From: Candidatus Aenigmatarchaeota archaeon
GTDB taxonomy: Archaea > Aenigmatarchaeota > Aenigmatarchaeia > PWEA01 > JAGHBM01
NCBI GenBank assembly: GCA_023133195.1
Contig: JAGLWW010000009.1
Span: forward strand, 1 to 13,043
Reading direction: 5' to 3'
DNA length: 13,043 nucleotides
A model generated the notes under the pieces. It saw nothing but the letters and a program-made list of their open reading frames with translations. It was not told the origin of the DNA and did no database searches. Shown piece by piece: positions 1-6,870 of the stretch (within the stretch, counting starts at the first letter, position 1; the number at the start of each line of letters is the position of its first letter). The position numbers and the translations under genes are program-made.

Positions 1-1640
1 AAATCCGGTTCCTGTCCGCCTCCCCTCGGATAAAACGCGGTTTTGTCCAGAATAATAAAATTGTCTATTATTTTCAAGACCCTTGCTTCAAATTCGTATT
101 TGTCTTCATGAAAAAGAACTTCCGTTTCTTTCAATCCTCCTATTTCTTTTTCATTTATTGAATATTTTTTCTTCTCTTTTTTCTCTATCTCATGTTTTTC
201 AGTAACTCTCTGGTAGATATTCGCCGGGACATTTATCTTAATGTCATGTTTTTTTGCAACTTCTTTGATCGTCTCAGGGGTTATTCCATGGGAATCATAA
301 AGTTCTACCATCTTTTCTTCACTAAACTTTTCTTTTTTCTCAATCATTTTTGTCAGCATGTTTTTTGTGTTTCTTGATGTTTCCTCGTATTTTTTCTTTT
401 CTATTCTCATCACTTTGTTGAAATGATCTATTTTTTCAATTAGTTCTGGGTGGAGTGGCTTGAAATAATTTGCTATTTCTTCAGCAACCCAGTTCATATC
501 AAATGAAAAGTCATACTTTTCCATGAAGCTCAGCGTCCTTCTCAATATAACCCTTAAGTTGTAGCCGCCGCCCATGTTGCTAGGTATTCCTCCATCTGTT
601 ATTGCATAAAGCAAGGTTTTTACGTGGTCTGCTATGGCATACAAGGCTTGTATCGGTTCTATTTTCTCATTCATTTCATCTTTACTTATACCAAGGTGCT
701 TGGCAACCTCTTCTTTGGCCTTTTCTATGTTCTCTACCTCATCTATGTTAAGCAAACCGGCAAGCTTGGAGTATTTTTCAAACAGTTTTTTGTCATACTT
801 TATGCCAGCTTTTTTATTCATTTTATTTAGTATGGAACCCAATATGGCATCATAGTTTGTTGGCGTGCCTTGTGAGAGCCACACGAAACGGTCAAATCCG
901 GCTCCCATGTCTATGAGCCTGTTTTTCATAACTTTGTAATTGTCTGGAGTTCCCCTGAATTCCGTGAAAACGGCGTTTCCAAGTTCCAAACCACCGACAA
1001 AATACTCCAGAGAGTATCCGAAAGCTCCAGGTCCAAGCCAGGCATCTTCTCCAAACGTTATTTTCTCAGGTTTTATTCCCAAAATTTCTGTAAGCATCCT
1101 GTAATCAAGTTCTATACACCTTTCTTTCCAGTACCCATTCTTGCCGTCATAAAGAGAACCCTGCTCCAGGTGCGTGTGACATGTCCAGTGTCTTCCGCTT
1201 ACACCCACTTGTGGAATATCATTAAATCTCAAAGATGGTTGTAAAATGATAACAGGATTGGCAGGAAGCTCAAAAACAAATTTATTCCCATCTTTCCTGT
1301 AAAAATCCACGACTCCTGCTATCGTGAAGTACAAGTCAGGGAACCATCTGCACAAAACAGGATACCTGTCCACGATTGTATGCCCTTCCTTTTCAAAGAA
1401 TTTTTTAACAGCTTTCCAACAAGAAAAATAGTCAAACCTCTTTTTTGTCAGAGGATTGCCAATAAATTCATAAGGCCTGCATGACGAATCATTACATATA
1501 TCCTGCTCTGTCTGCGTCCAAAAAAACTTGCCGCACTTTTTACACTGTTTTCTCTTAAATTCATTTTCCTTAAAGAAATCCAGATACCAGTATTTCTCCG
1601 GTGTTTTCTGCAACCTTTTTATGAGTTCTTTTTTGTTCAT
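1..1640 (-). CDS. alaS: Alanyl-tRNA synthetase, archaeal type (3' end beyond window)
   Basis: Class II synthetase that charges tRNA-Ala in the cytoplasm. I read the frame by hand from the ATG at 1640; it stays open to the left edge, giving about 546 of an expected ~900 residues. Residues 33–54 carry a Cys-x2-Cys ... Cys-x4-Cys cluster, the N-terminal zinc site of archaeal AlaRS. The catalytic core shows a motif 2 region (LQPSLRFNDI, ~133–142) and a motif 3 region (DMGAGFDRF, ~244–252). FYPRGGGQ at ~536–543 marks the start of the editing domain shared with AlaX proteins. The rest of the editing domain and the C-Ala domain lie outside. No GGTG site precedes the start and a TATA-like box lies about 30 bp upstream, so the mRNA is probably nearly leaderless. 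Almost every arginine codon is AGA or AGG. Confidence 0.97.
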   Translation of the reverse strand, partial: MNKKELIKRLQKTPEKYWYLDFFKENEFKRKQCKKCGKFFWTQTEQDICNDSSCRPYEFIGNPLTKKRFDYFSCWKAVKKFFEKEGHTIVDRYPVLCRWFPDLYFTIAGVVDFYRKDGNKFVFELPANPVIILQPSLRFNDIPQVGVSGRHWTCHTHLEQGSLYDGKNGYWKERCIELDYRMLTEILGIKPEKITFGEDAWLGPGAFGYSLEYFVGGLELGNAVFTEFRGTPDNYKVMKNRLIDMGAGFDRFVWLSQGTPTNYDAILGSILNKMNKKAGIKYDKKLFEKYSKLAGLLNIDEVENIEKAKEEVAKHLGISKDEMNEKIEPIQALYAIADHVKTLLYAITDGGIPSNMGGGYNLRVILRRTLSFMEKYDFSFDMNWVAEEIANYFKPLHPELIEKIDHFNKVMRIEKKKYEETSRNTKNMLTKMIEKKEKFSEEKMVELYDSHGITPETIKEVAKKHDIKINVPANIYQRVTEKHEIEKKEKKKYSINEKEIGGLKETEVLFHEDKYEFEARVLKIIDNFIILDKTAFYPRGGGQEPD

Positions 1641-1663
1641 AATTGAAAGTATTTGGACAAACT

Positions 1664-1680
1664 AATAAATATATAAAATT
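1664..1680 (-). promoter_or_regulatory. Probable alaS promoter (TATA box) overlapping the rpl12 transcription end
   Basis: Read on the minus strand this holds TTTTATATATTTA, a good archaeal TATA box, centred about 32 bp upstream of the alaS ATG. Transcription would start within a few bases of the start codon, which fits the absence of a ribosome binding site there. The T-rich stretch just before it (about 1673–1688) could end the rpl1–rpl10–rpl12 transcript. Inferred from sequence only. Confidence 0.5.
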
Positions 1681-1703
1681 AAAGAAAAGGCAGCAGAATT
1701 AAC

Positions 1704-2009
1704 TTAACCAAAAAGTCCAGCTAATCCCTCTGCTGCTTCTTCTTCCTTCTTTTCCTTGTCTTCTGCTGTTTCTTCTTCCTTTTCCTCAGCCTTTGCTTCT
1801 CCTGCTTGTACTGTTGCAGGAACTGCCACTGGCATAGCAGCTTTTGATATTGCTTCTTCTATGTTTACGTCTTTCAAAGCAGCTATCAAAGCTTTTATCT
1901 GTGAGTCATTTGCTTTCTCACCAGTGGAATCGATTACTTTTTTCACATTGGCTTCGTTGATTTCCTTTCCAGCGGAATGAAGCAACAGTGCTCCATATAC
2001 GTATTCCAT
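1704..2009 (-). CDS. rpl12: Large-subunit ribosomal protein P1/L12, archaeal stalk protein
   Basis: The 101-residue acidic stalk protein of the archaeal 50S subunit. Dimers bind the L10 spine and recruit translation GTPases. Residues 1–58 form the helical dimerisation domain, starting [10 protein letters not shown]. Residues 60–72 are an Ala/Pro/Val-rich hinge and 73–93 a run of Glu and Lys. The protein ends in GLAGLFG, the factor-binding tail of archaeal and eukaryotic P-stalk proteins. Length is typical (~100–110). A near-perfect ribosome binding site, GGAGGTG, sits at 2015–2021, five bases before the ATG. It is last in rpl1–rpl10–rpl12, 16 bp after the rpl10 stop. The strong binding site suits a protein needed in several copies per ribosome. 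Confidence 0.97.
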   Translation of the reverse strand: MEYVYGALLLHSAGKEINEANVKKVIDSTGEKANDSQIKALIAALKDVNIEEAISKAAMPVAVPATVQAGEAKAEEKEEETAEDKEKKEEEAAEGLAGLFG

Positions 2010-2025
2010 TTTTACACCTCCATAA

Positions 2026-2859
2026 TCATTTTTCAGTTATAGCTTTCAAAGACAAAACCTCTCTTTGAGCCTTTGTTATGATTTCATCCATAACCTCTTT
2101 TGTATATATTCCAGCTTCCAAAGCAAGTGCTTTTGCTTCCATAAAAGCTTTTTGTATCGCCATAGGCGCTGTTGTTTTTGTTAAATAGGAAGAGTTCAAA
2201 GACAGGTTTATCGCAGAAAATATACATTTGTTTACTCTGTTCATAAATTCTTCTTCATCTATATTCAGAATCTTTTTGTCAAATATGGTTTCATTTTCAT
2301 AAACTACCAAAAGGTTCAAGCCTATTTCCATTGGTTCTATCCCAAGCATATTCAAAACGTTTGAAACACTGGAGTTTATTACATCACCTTCTTTAACCAC
2401 GATTGTATTTTTTATGACATGGATTTTTCCATCTTGAACTTTTGAGACAAGTCCTGCATCAGATAAATGACCTATTGCAGGTCCTGCAGGAATTCCTGTG
2501 TTTCCCTTGTTCACTACTATGTCATTTGGTGCTATATCCCCCGTTTTTGCTGGAGCCGGAGTTTTATTTTCTTTAAGATATTTGAAAAGTTCAAACGGGT
2601 TCATTTCAGTGAATATTAAAGTAGGTTGACCATTCAGGTATTCTTTTAGTTTTTCTACATTTTTTTTATTAGCTTTTTCAAGAGCCAATTTCATAAAACT
2701 CTTTTTTGACATTAATATATTCGCTTTGCCTTTCAATTCTTTTCTAATCATCTGCAATTGCGAGGCAGGCATTTTATACATGTTGATTATACCAATAACT
2801 GGATAATCATCTATAAGTTTGTTCAATTTTTCAACTTCTTTCTTTTTCCACTCCTTCAC
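2026..2859 (-). CDS. rpl10: Large-subunit ribosomal protein L10/P0, without the acidic C-terminal tail
   Basis: Base of the ribosomal stalk. It binds 23S rRNA next to L11 and holds L12 dimers along a C-terminal helical spine. The 277 residues show the rRNA-binding domain (~1–105), the archaeal inserted domain (~106–185, with [12 protein letters not shown]) and three amphipathic helices at roughly 202–226, 231–253 and 254–275, where L12 dimers bind in archaea. It then stops at AITEK. Most archaeal L10 proteins are ~335–350 residues and continue into a charged linker ending in an LFG-type motif like that of L12; this is absent here. The start is GTG at 2859, overlapping the rpl1 TGA by four bases, with AAGGTG at 2865–2870 five bases upstream. 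Confidence 0.96.
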   Translation of the reverse strand: MKEWKKKEVEKLNKLIDDYPVIGIINMYKMPASQLQMIRKELKGKANILMSKKSFMKLALEKANKKNVEKLKEYLNGQPTLIFTEMNPFELFKYLKENKTPAPAKTGDIAPNDIVVNKGNTGIPAGPAIGHLSDAGLVSKVQDGKIHVIKNTIVVKEGDVINSSVSNVLNMLGIEPMEIGLNLLVVYENETIFDKKILNIDEEEFMNRVNKCIFSAINLSLNSSYLTKTTAPMAIQKAFMEAKALALEAGIYTKEVMDEIITKAQREVLSLKAITEK

Positions 2860-3476
2860 ACTCTCACCTTGATAGCTTTGCCCATAGTCAACTTTACCAC
2901 AATGTTATTGATTTGTTGTCTGCCCTTTGGAAGTTTTTCCACCACAAAACTTATTATGGCGTTTATATTTTCTTCAATGTGCTCATTTTTCATCCCCTCA
3001 TTCCCAACCGCACCTTGTATCACAGGATTCTTTACATTAAGACTGAAAGTGTTTTCTCCAGATTTTATCATTCCTTCAAGATTTGCTGTCGGGGGAAATG
3101 GTCTTGGCATCTTGCCTTTTGGTCCCAAAACAGGGCCAAGTGTTTTACCAATTTGAGCCATTAAAGTAGTTTCACCTAGAAAATAGTCATATTGTTGTGC
3201 AATTTTCTTGATTTCAGGCTTGGTTATTTTTTTAAGTTCATCTTTTGTAATAACTCCTATATTAAGTTTTTTGGCTTCAGAAACCTTAGAATCAGTTATT
3301 ACGCATACTTTGGTTTTCTTCCCCTTACCATGGGGCAGAATTATGTTCCCGCTGAATCTATTTTCGGGTTTTGAAAAATCAATACCTCTTAGATTTATAA
3401 TTAAATCCCAAGTTTGGGCAAAATTTCTTTTTTTGCTATTTTCCATACATTTTTTAAGTGCTTCTATTATCTCCAT
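2856..3476 (-). CDS. rpl1: Large-subunit ribosomal protein L1
   Basis: The 206-residue protein of the mobile L1 stalk at the ribosomal E site. The conserved segment TLGPVLGPKGKMPRP (~112–126) lies between the two halves of the RNA-binding domain, and residues ~190–206 return to domain I. Length is close to other archaeal L1 proteins (~210–220). It heads a translationally coupled set: its TGA overlaps the rpl10 GTG start, and rpl12 follows. The ATG at 3476 is set by GGAGGT at 3483–3488, which lies within a leader hairpin described separately. In methanogens L1 is known to repress translation of its own L1–L10–L12 mRNA by binding a mimic of its rRNA site. Whether the hairpin here does this job is an inference. 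Confidence 0.97.
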   Translation of the reverse strand: MEIIEALKKCMENSKKRNFAQTWDLIINLRGIDFSKPENRFSGNIILPHGKGKKTKVCVITDSKVSEAKKLNIGVITKDELKKITKPEIKKIAQQYDYFLGETTLMAQIGKTLGPVLGPKGKMPRPFPPTANLEGMIKSGENTFSLNVKNPVIQGAVGNEGMKNEHIEENINAIISFVVEKLPKGRQQINNIVVKLTMGKAIKVRV

Positions 3477-3480
3477 CTTC

Positions 3481-3510
3481 TAACCTCCTACCGAAGTAGT
3501 TAAGCGGTTA
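3481..3510 (-). promoter_or_regulatory. Leader hairpin with UUCG tetraloop enclosing the rpl1 ribosome binding site
   Basis: On the minus-strand RNA, UAACC (3510–3506) pairs perfectly with GGUUA (3485–3481). Inside it CUAC (3499–3496) pairs with GUAG (3491–3488) around a UUCG loop closed by C–G, an exceptionally stable tetraloop. The two helices are separated by an asymmetric internal loop, GCUUAA against GA. The whole binding site GGAGGU (3488–3483) falls inside the structure, so folding should hide it from the ribosome. A TATA-like box at 3531–3540 would put the mRNA 5' end almost at the base of the hairpin. This is a candidate L1 autoregulatory site, but no detailed match to the known L1 rRNA target was established. 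Confidence 0.6.
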
Positions 3511-3530
3511 AATAATTAAGGAAATGTAAA

Positions 3531-3540
3531 GTATTTAAGT
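3531..3540 (-). promoter_or_regulatory. Probable promoter (TATA box) for rpl1–rpl10–rpl12
   Basis: ACTTAAATAC on the minus strand lies in the 67-bp gap between rpl11 and rpl1. A start site about 25 bp downstream would fall near 3511, directly before the leader hairpin. The gap contrasts with the overlapping or near-touching nusG–rpl11 and rpl1–rpl10 junctions, supporting a separate transcript. Confidence 0.45.
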
Positions 3541-3543
3541 TTA

Positions 3544-4269
3544 TCACTTCTTTTCCTCTGTGACTTTTACGTCTTTGGCCTCCTCTTCCTTTGGAAGGAG
3601 CTCGTCTATTATCTCTTTTGTTATTTCCTCTTCATTCAGCTTTGATATTATCGCTTTTCTGTCCTTGCCTTTCATTTGATTCATTATTTCCGTTGCTTTT
3701 TTCTTCATTTCTTCCATATGTTCCTTTCTTTCTTCTGCCAACTTATTTTTCTCTTCTTCAAGTTCCTTTAATTCTTCTGTACTTAGTTCGGTTTTTTCGT
3801 GGATTATTTTATCATGATATTTTCCATCATCTATTTCCTTAAGAACTTCCTTAGGATCCTTACCCTCAACAAGAATTCCACATGAAACACAGCTTCCTAC
3901 AATCTGCCTGACACATGATTTCATATCAACAGTATTCATAGAATCTCTCTTATTTTTCGCTATTTTAATTACCTGTTCTATTTTTATGTCAGCAACCTTT
4001 TCCTCTTTGGGATGCGAAGACAACTTTTCTATATTGGCTTCTTTTTTTATCATCGCTGATATAGGAGGAGTCCCTACCTTTATTTTAAAATCCTTGCCAT
4101 CAATTATTACTGTTACAGGGACTTTCATTCCTTCAAAATCCTTGGTTTTTTCATTTATTTGATTTATAACCTCTCCTATATTAACTCCCATTGGACCCAA
4201 GGCGGGTCCCAACGGAGGTCCTGCGCTTGCCTTTCCTCCTTCTACCAAAGCTTCTACTTTTTCACTCAT
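3544..4269 (-). CDS. rpl11: Large-subunit ribosomal protein L11 with a long charged C-terminal extension
   Basis: L11 binds the GTPase-associated region of 23S rRNA at the stalk base. Residues 1–~155 are a normal archaeal L11: the N-terminal domain has PPLGPALGPMGVNIG (18–32) and the C-terminal RNA-binding domain runs ~72–154, with IVGSCVSCGILVEGKDP at 123–139. Archaeal L11 proteins usually end near residue 160. This one continues to 241 with a segment rich in Glu and Lys (~161–203, likely a long helix), a second helical part (~204–226) and an acidic end. The frame is uninterrupted and composition fits the genome. Its ATG at 4269 overlaps the end of nusG by eight bases, with AGGTG at 4276–4280 six bases before it. 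The tail's role is unknown. Confidence 0.95.
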   Translation of the reverse strand: MSEKVEALVEGGKASAGPPLGPALGPMGVNIGEVINQINEKTKDFEGMKVPVTVIIDGKDFKIKVGTPPISAMIKKEANIEKLSSHPKEEKVADIKIEQVIKIAKNKRDSMNTVDMKSCVRQIVGSCVSCGILVEGKDPKEVLKEIDDGKYHDKIIHEKTELSTEELKELEEEKNKLAEERKEHMEEMKKKATEIMNQMKGKDRKAIISKLNEEEITKEIIDELLPKEEEAKDVKVTEEKK

Positions 4270-4717
4270 CTTTCACACCTTCACTTTCCTTAGTCTTCTC
4301 TACTATCCTTATTGAATCTATTGTGACTGTAATAGGAATTGATACCGCAGCTTCCAACAGTTCCACGGTAACTTCACCTTTGCCGACTCTTGTAATTTTA
4401 CCTCTTTCCCTCTTGAATGGTCCCCCAATTATCTCTATAAGATCACCTTTATGAACTTCCAACTCTTTATCCTTTGTTTCAAGAAACTGTTTTATTTTAT
4501 CTATCTCCACGGGTTTTCCGATAATACCCTTGACATGCCTCATATCATGTATTACTTCCCTTATATCACTTTCTTTGCCCTCTACCATAACATATCCTTT
4601 TAGTTTTTCTGGATGAATTAGGGCCTTTATTTCAAATCCTCTCATCTTAACCATATTTTCTATTTCAGCCATTACCATATTTTCTCTTCCTATGGTAGTT
4701 CTTATAGTGTAAATCAT
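4262..4717 (-). CDS. spt5: Transcription elongation factor NusG/Spt5
   Basis: Archaeal Spt5/NusG binds the RNA polymerase clamp and keeps elongating polymerase processive, usually together with Spt4. The 151 residues comprise the NGN domain (1–~82, starting MIYTIRTTIGRE) and a KOW domain (~88–139, with GDLIEIIGGPFKRERGKI), followed by a short acidic tail. Length matches the archaeal family (~145–155). It starts five bases after secE and overlaps rpl11 by eight bases, so the three genes are almost certainly cotranscribed, as in many archaea. Only a weak GGGTAG-type site precedes the ATG. Confidence 0.96.
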   Translation of the reverse strand: MIYTIRTTIGRENMVMAEIENMVKMRGFEIKALIHPEKLKGYVMVEGKESDIREVIHDMRHVKGIIGKPVEIDKIKQFLETKDKELEVHKGDLIEIIGGPFKRERGKITRVGKGEVTVELLEAAVSIPITVTIDSIRIVEKTKESEGVKDE

Positions 4718-4722
4718 TAAAT

Positions 4723-4896
4723 CTACCCAAATATCCCTACAAAATGGAAAATTAAAAATATTACAAATCCTATAATACCTATGAGTATTATTCCCAATCC
4801 TGTGATTTTTGATGCTGCCAGATATTCTTCTCTGGTCGGTCTTCTGGTGACTTTTAAAACTCTTGTACAGTTTTTGATAAAATTTTTTAATCCCAT
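4723..4896 (-). CDS. secE: Preprotein translocase subunit SecE (Sec61 gamma)
   Basis: Small single-span membrane protein that clamps the SecY channel of the archaeal translocon. The 57 residues from the chosen start have a short amphipathic cytoplasmic part (~1–30), with TRRPTREEY at ~17–25, the usual SecE/Sec61γ signature. One hydrophobic transmembrane helix follows (~33–54; GLGIILIGIIGFVIFLIF). The frame is open from an ATG at 4917, which would add MCCNGEI. I chose the ATG at 4896 because GGTGA lies at 4901–4905 just before it, the same spacing as in neighbouring genes, and MGLKNFIKN is a typical SecE beginning. It is first of secE–nusG–rpl11. Confidence 0.93.
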   Translation of the reverse strand: MGLKNFIKNCTRVLKVTRRPTREEYLAASKITGLGIILIGIIGFVIFLIFHFVGIFG

Positions 4897-4929
4897 AATT
4901 TCACCATTACAACACATTAAAGATTTAGA

Positions 4930-4943
4930 AAGATATATAAAGG
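4930..4943 (-). promoter_or_regulatory. Probable promoter (TATA box) for secE–nusG–rpl11
   Basis: The minus strand reads CCTTTATATATCTT here, a strong TATA box. It is about 40 bp upstream of the chosen secE start and predicts a start site near 4912, leaving a short leader with the GGTGA ribosome binding site. This also supports the ATG at 4896 over the one at 4917. Confidence 0.55.
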
Positions 4944-4960
4944 TTACTTTTTAAATAAAT

Positions 4961-5011
4961 TGCCCCCAAAGGGGCACACCCCACACACTGGGAAGGACGG
5001 CATTTGCCGTC
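4961..5011 (-). terminator. Three tandem GC-rich hairpins directly after ftsZ; terminator or 3' structural element
   Basis: On the RNA made from the ftsZ strand, three perfect stem-loops follow one another. The first (5011–4996) has a 6-bp stem, GACGGC/GCCGUC, with an AAAU loop and touches the ftsZ stop codon. The second (4992–4980) has a 4-bp stem, CCCA/UGGG. The third (4976–4961) has a 6-bp stem, UGCCCC/GGGGCA, with a UUUG loop. Exactly three bases separate each from the next. An A/U-rich stretch follows, then the secE TATA box. High GC in an AT-rich genome makes the block conspicuous. Most archaeal terminators are simple U-tracts, so a role as an RNA 3'-end stabiliser is equally possible. 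Confidence 0.55.
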
Positions 5012-6091
5012 TTAATCCACAAAATCTATCCCCAAAACTTTCTCTATTTCCTTTCTCCTTTCTTCTGTATAGGTTTTTGTTGGTCCGTAGATTTGCGGAC
5101 TTCTAACCCCCGTCACTATTATCATTGCTTTTATTGTGTCTCCTAAAGATGGATCTATTTGTGCACCCCAAATTACCTTTGCATCAGGATCAAGCCTTTC
5201 ATTTACTCTCTGTACTATCTCCTGTGCTTCTTTTATTGTCATATCAGCTCCACCGGAAACGTTTATAAGAGCACCAGTTGCACCTTCTATTTCTATATCT
5301 ATCAATGGCGTGTTTAAGGCCTTCTCTACAGCTTCTGCAGCTCTCCTTTCTGTATCACTTTCAGCCAAACCTATCATTGCAAGACCGCCATTTGACATCA
5401 CCGCTCTTACATCAGCAAAGTCTAGGTTAACTAAACCAGGCTTTGTCACAAGTTCTGTAATTCCCTTTACGGCATTCACTAATATTTCATCAGCAACTTT
5501 GAATGCGGTAGATAAAGATACATCAGGTACAATTTCCAAAAGTTTGTCATTGGGTATTACTATCAAAGTGTCAACTATCTCTGCCAGTTTTTCCAAACCA
5601 ATTTTTGCATTTGATTCTCTTTGCGTTCCTTCCATTGAAAATGGCAATGTAACCACTCCAACTGTTAACGCACCAGCCTTCTTTGCAGTTTCTGAAATCA
5701 CAGGCAAAGCTCCAGTTCCAGTACCTCCACCAAGACCACAAGTAACAAAAACCATATCGGCTTTACCTATGATTTTTTGTATATCCTTTTTACTTTCTTT
5801 TGCCGCTTCTTCACCCAGTTTTGGATCTGCTCCTGCGCCAAGACCCTTTGTAGTATCCCTGCCTAATAGAATTTTATTTTCACAGTCCGTATAAAGCAAG
5901 TCTTGTGCATCTGTATTTACGGCAATTACTTCTGCACCAATAATTCCTATTTCATTCATTCTGGAAATAGTATTACATCCGGAACCCCCAGCACCAATAA
6001 CTTTTATATCAGCCTTCCTTGATTCCAGTATTTTTTCAAGTTCACTATTTACTTTATTATCTCTTTTTTTATCACTTTTCATTGCAGTCAT
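5012..6091 (-). CDS. ftsZ: Cell division GTPase FtsZ (archaeal, FtsZ1-like)
   Basis: Tubulin-like GTPase that polymerises into the division ring. Numbering from the chosen start: the N-terminal nucleotide-binding loop is VIGAGGSGCNT at ~31–41, the tubulin signature GGGTGTG at ~121–127, and the T7 loop NLDFADVRAVM at ~222–232 supplies the catalytic aspartate. There is no long variable tail; the protein ends LGIDFVD, which could be the short peptide that contacts a membrane anchor such as SepF. The frame is open from a TTG at 6127 and also has ATGs at 6115 and 6082. I prefer 6091 because GAGGG at 6097–6101 lies five bases upstream. Position next to secE–nusG suggests FtsZ1, but the paralogue assignment is tentative. 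Confidence 0.93.
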   Translation of the reverse strand: MTAMKSDKKRDNKVNSELEKILESRKADIKVIGAGGSGCNTISRMNEIGIIGAEVIAVNTDAQDLLYTDCENKILLGRDTTKGLGAGADPKLGEEAAKESKKDIQKIIGKADMVFVTCGLGGGTGTGALPVISETAKKAGALTVGVVTLPFSMEGTQRESNAKIGLEKLAEIVDTLIVIPNDKLLEIVPDVSLSTAFKVADEILVNAVKGITELVTKPGLVNLDFADVRAVMSNGGLAMIGLAESDTERRAAEAVEKALNTPLIDIEIEGATGALINVSGGADMTIKEAQEIVQRVNERLDPDAKVIWGAQIDPSLGDTIKAMIIVTGVRSPQIYGPTKTYTEERRKEIEKVLGIDFVD

Positions 6092-6170
6092 TTTATCCCT
6101 CTGAAAATTTGACATCAAATAAATCAAGTATTTGTTTTAGTTTAAAGTAATAATTATATTACATATTACG

Positions 6171-6181
6171 TATATAAAGCT
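6171..6181 (-). promoter_or_regulatory. Probable ftsZ promoter (TATA box)
   Basis: The minus strand reads AGCTTTATATA here, between the FKBP stop and ftsZ. It predicts a start near 6150 and a leader of roughly 60 bases to the preferred ftsZ ATG, long enough to include the GAGGG ribosome binding site. Confidence 0.5.
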
Positions 6182-6193
6182 TTCGCGCAGAAT

Positions 6194-6847
6194 TCATTTT
6201 TTTCTTTCAAAAAACTGAGAGAACTTTATTTTGCTAAAATCCATGTGGTCAAATATGTCATCTGTTATCATCTTTTTAATTCTTTCGTTAACATCATTTT
6301 TAAGTACAATTTCCACTTCCTTCATCTCTATTTTTACTTCTTGTGATTCACAGTCATAGTATTCACACACAGCCTTTATCTTTTCTACATCTTTTTCTAT
6401 ACTTTCTTTTATTTCCAAGTCATATATCAGAGTTTTTCCTGCCAACGGATGATTAAAATCCACCCTCACTCGACCGGAATTTACCGATATTATTCTGCAG
6501 CTAAGATTATCCATGTTCAGAATCATTCCCGGATACGGGTCTATGTTCTGTTTTTTAAATTCAGATATAGACAATAACTTTAACATATTGGGATCTCTTT
6601 TTCCGAATCCCATTTCTGGAGATATTTCTATTATCTTTTTTTCACCAACTTTCATTTTTGATATCTCTTCATCAAGACCACTGACTATTTTCCCATGTCC
6701 AACTATTATAAGAGTGGGACCATATTTTACATCGGGTTTAAACAAACCCTCTTTTTTAGCAACTTCTTCTTCTGTTGTATCGAAGACCTTATCGGTTTCC
6801 TTTATTTTGCCAGTATAATTTATCTTTATAAAATCTCCTTTCTTCAT
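6194..6847 (-). CDS. FKBP-type peptidyl-prolyl isomerase, long archaeal (FKBP26/SlyD-like) type
   Basis: Cytoplasmic cis–trans prolyl isomerase with chaperone activity. The 217 residues split into an FKBP core (1–~80, with INYTGKI, VFDTTEEEVA, LIIVGHGKIVSGLDE and MKVGEKK), an inserted insert-in-flap domain (~81–129) and the returning core strand VDFNHPLAGKTLIYDLEI (~129–146). A C-terminal domain (~150–217), as in the long archaeal FKBPs, contains Cys161 and Cys166. Length fits that family (~220–250). GAGGTG at 6853–6858 lies five bases before the ATG. It starts 23 bp after the leuS stop, so the two are probably cotranscribed. Confidence 0.93.
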   Translation of the reverse strand: MKKGDFIKINYTGKIKETDKVFDTTEEEVAKKEGLFKPDVKYGPTLIIVGHGKIVSGLDEEISKMKVGEKKIIEISPEMGFGKRDPNMLKLLSISEFKKQNIDPYPGMILNMDNLSCRIISVNSGRVRVDFNHPLAGKTLIYDLEIKESIEKDVEKIKAVCEYYDCESQEVKIEMKEVEIVLKNDVNERIKKMITDDIFDHMDFSKIKFSQFFERKK

Positions 6848-6870
6848 TTATACACCTCATTTGACATCAA

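Noticed and set aside
2758..3156. Open frame of 132 codons on the plus strand
   Set aside because: Antisense to the rpl10 start and rpl1; no recognisable domain, no start signals.
5136..5894. Open frame of 252 codons on the plus strand
   Set aside because: It lies wholly opposite ftsZ, whose product is unmistakable. The predicted protein is low-complexity (Ser, Pro, Ala, Phe), typical of the reverse complement of a conserved gene, and has no promoter or ribosome binding site.
6092..6127. Longer FtsZ starts (TTG 6127, ATG 6115)
   Set aside because: Neither has a ribosome binding site, while the ATG at 6091 has GAGGG five bases upstream. The longer forms are not excluded.
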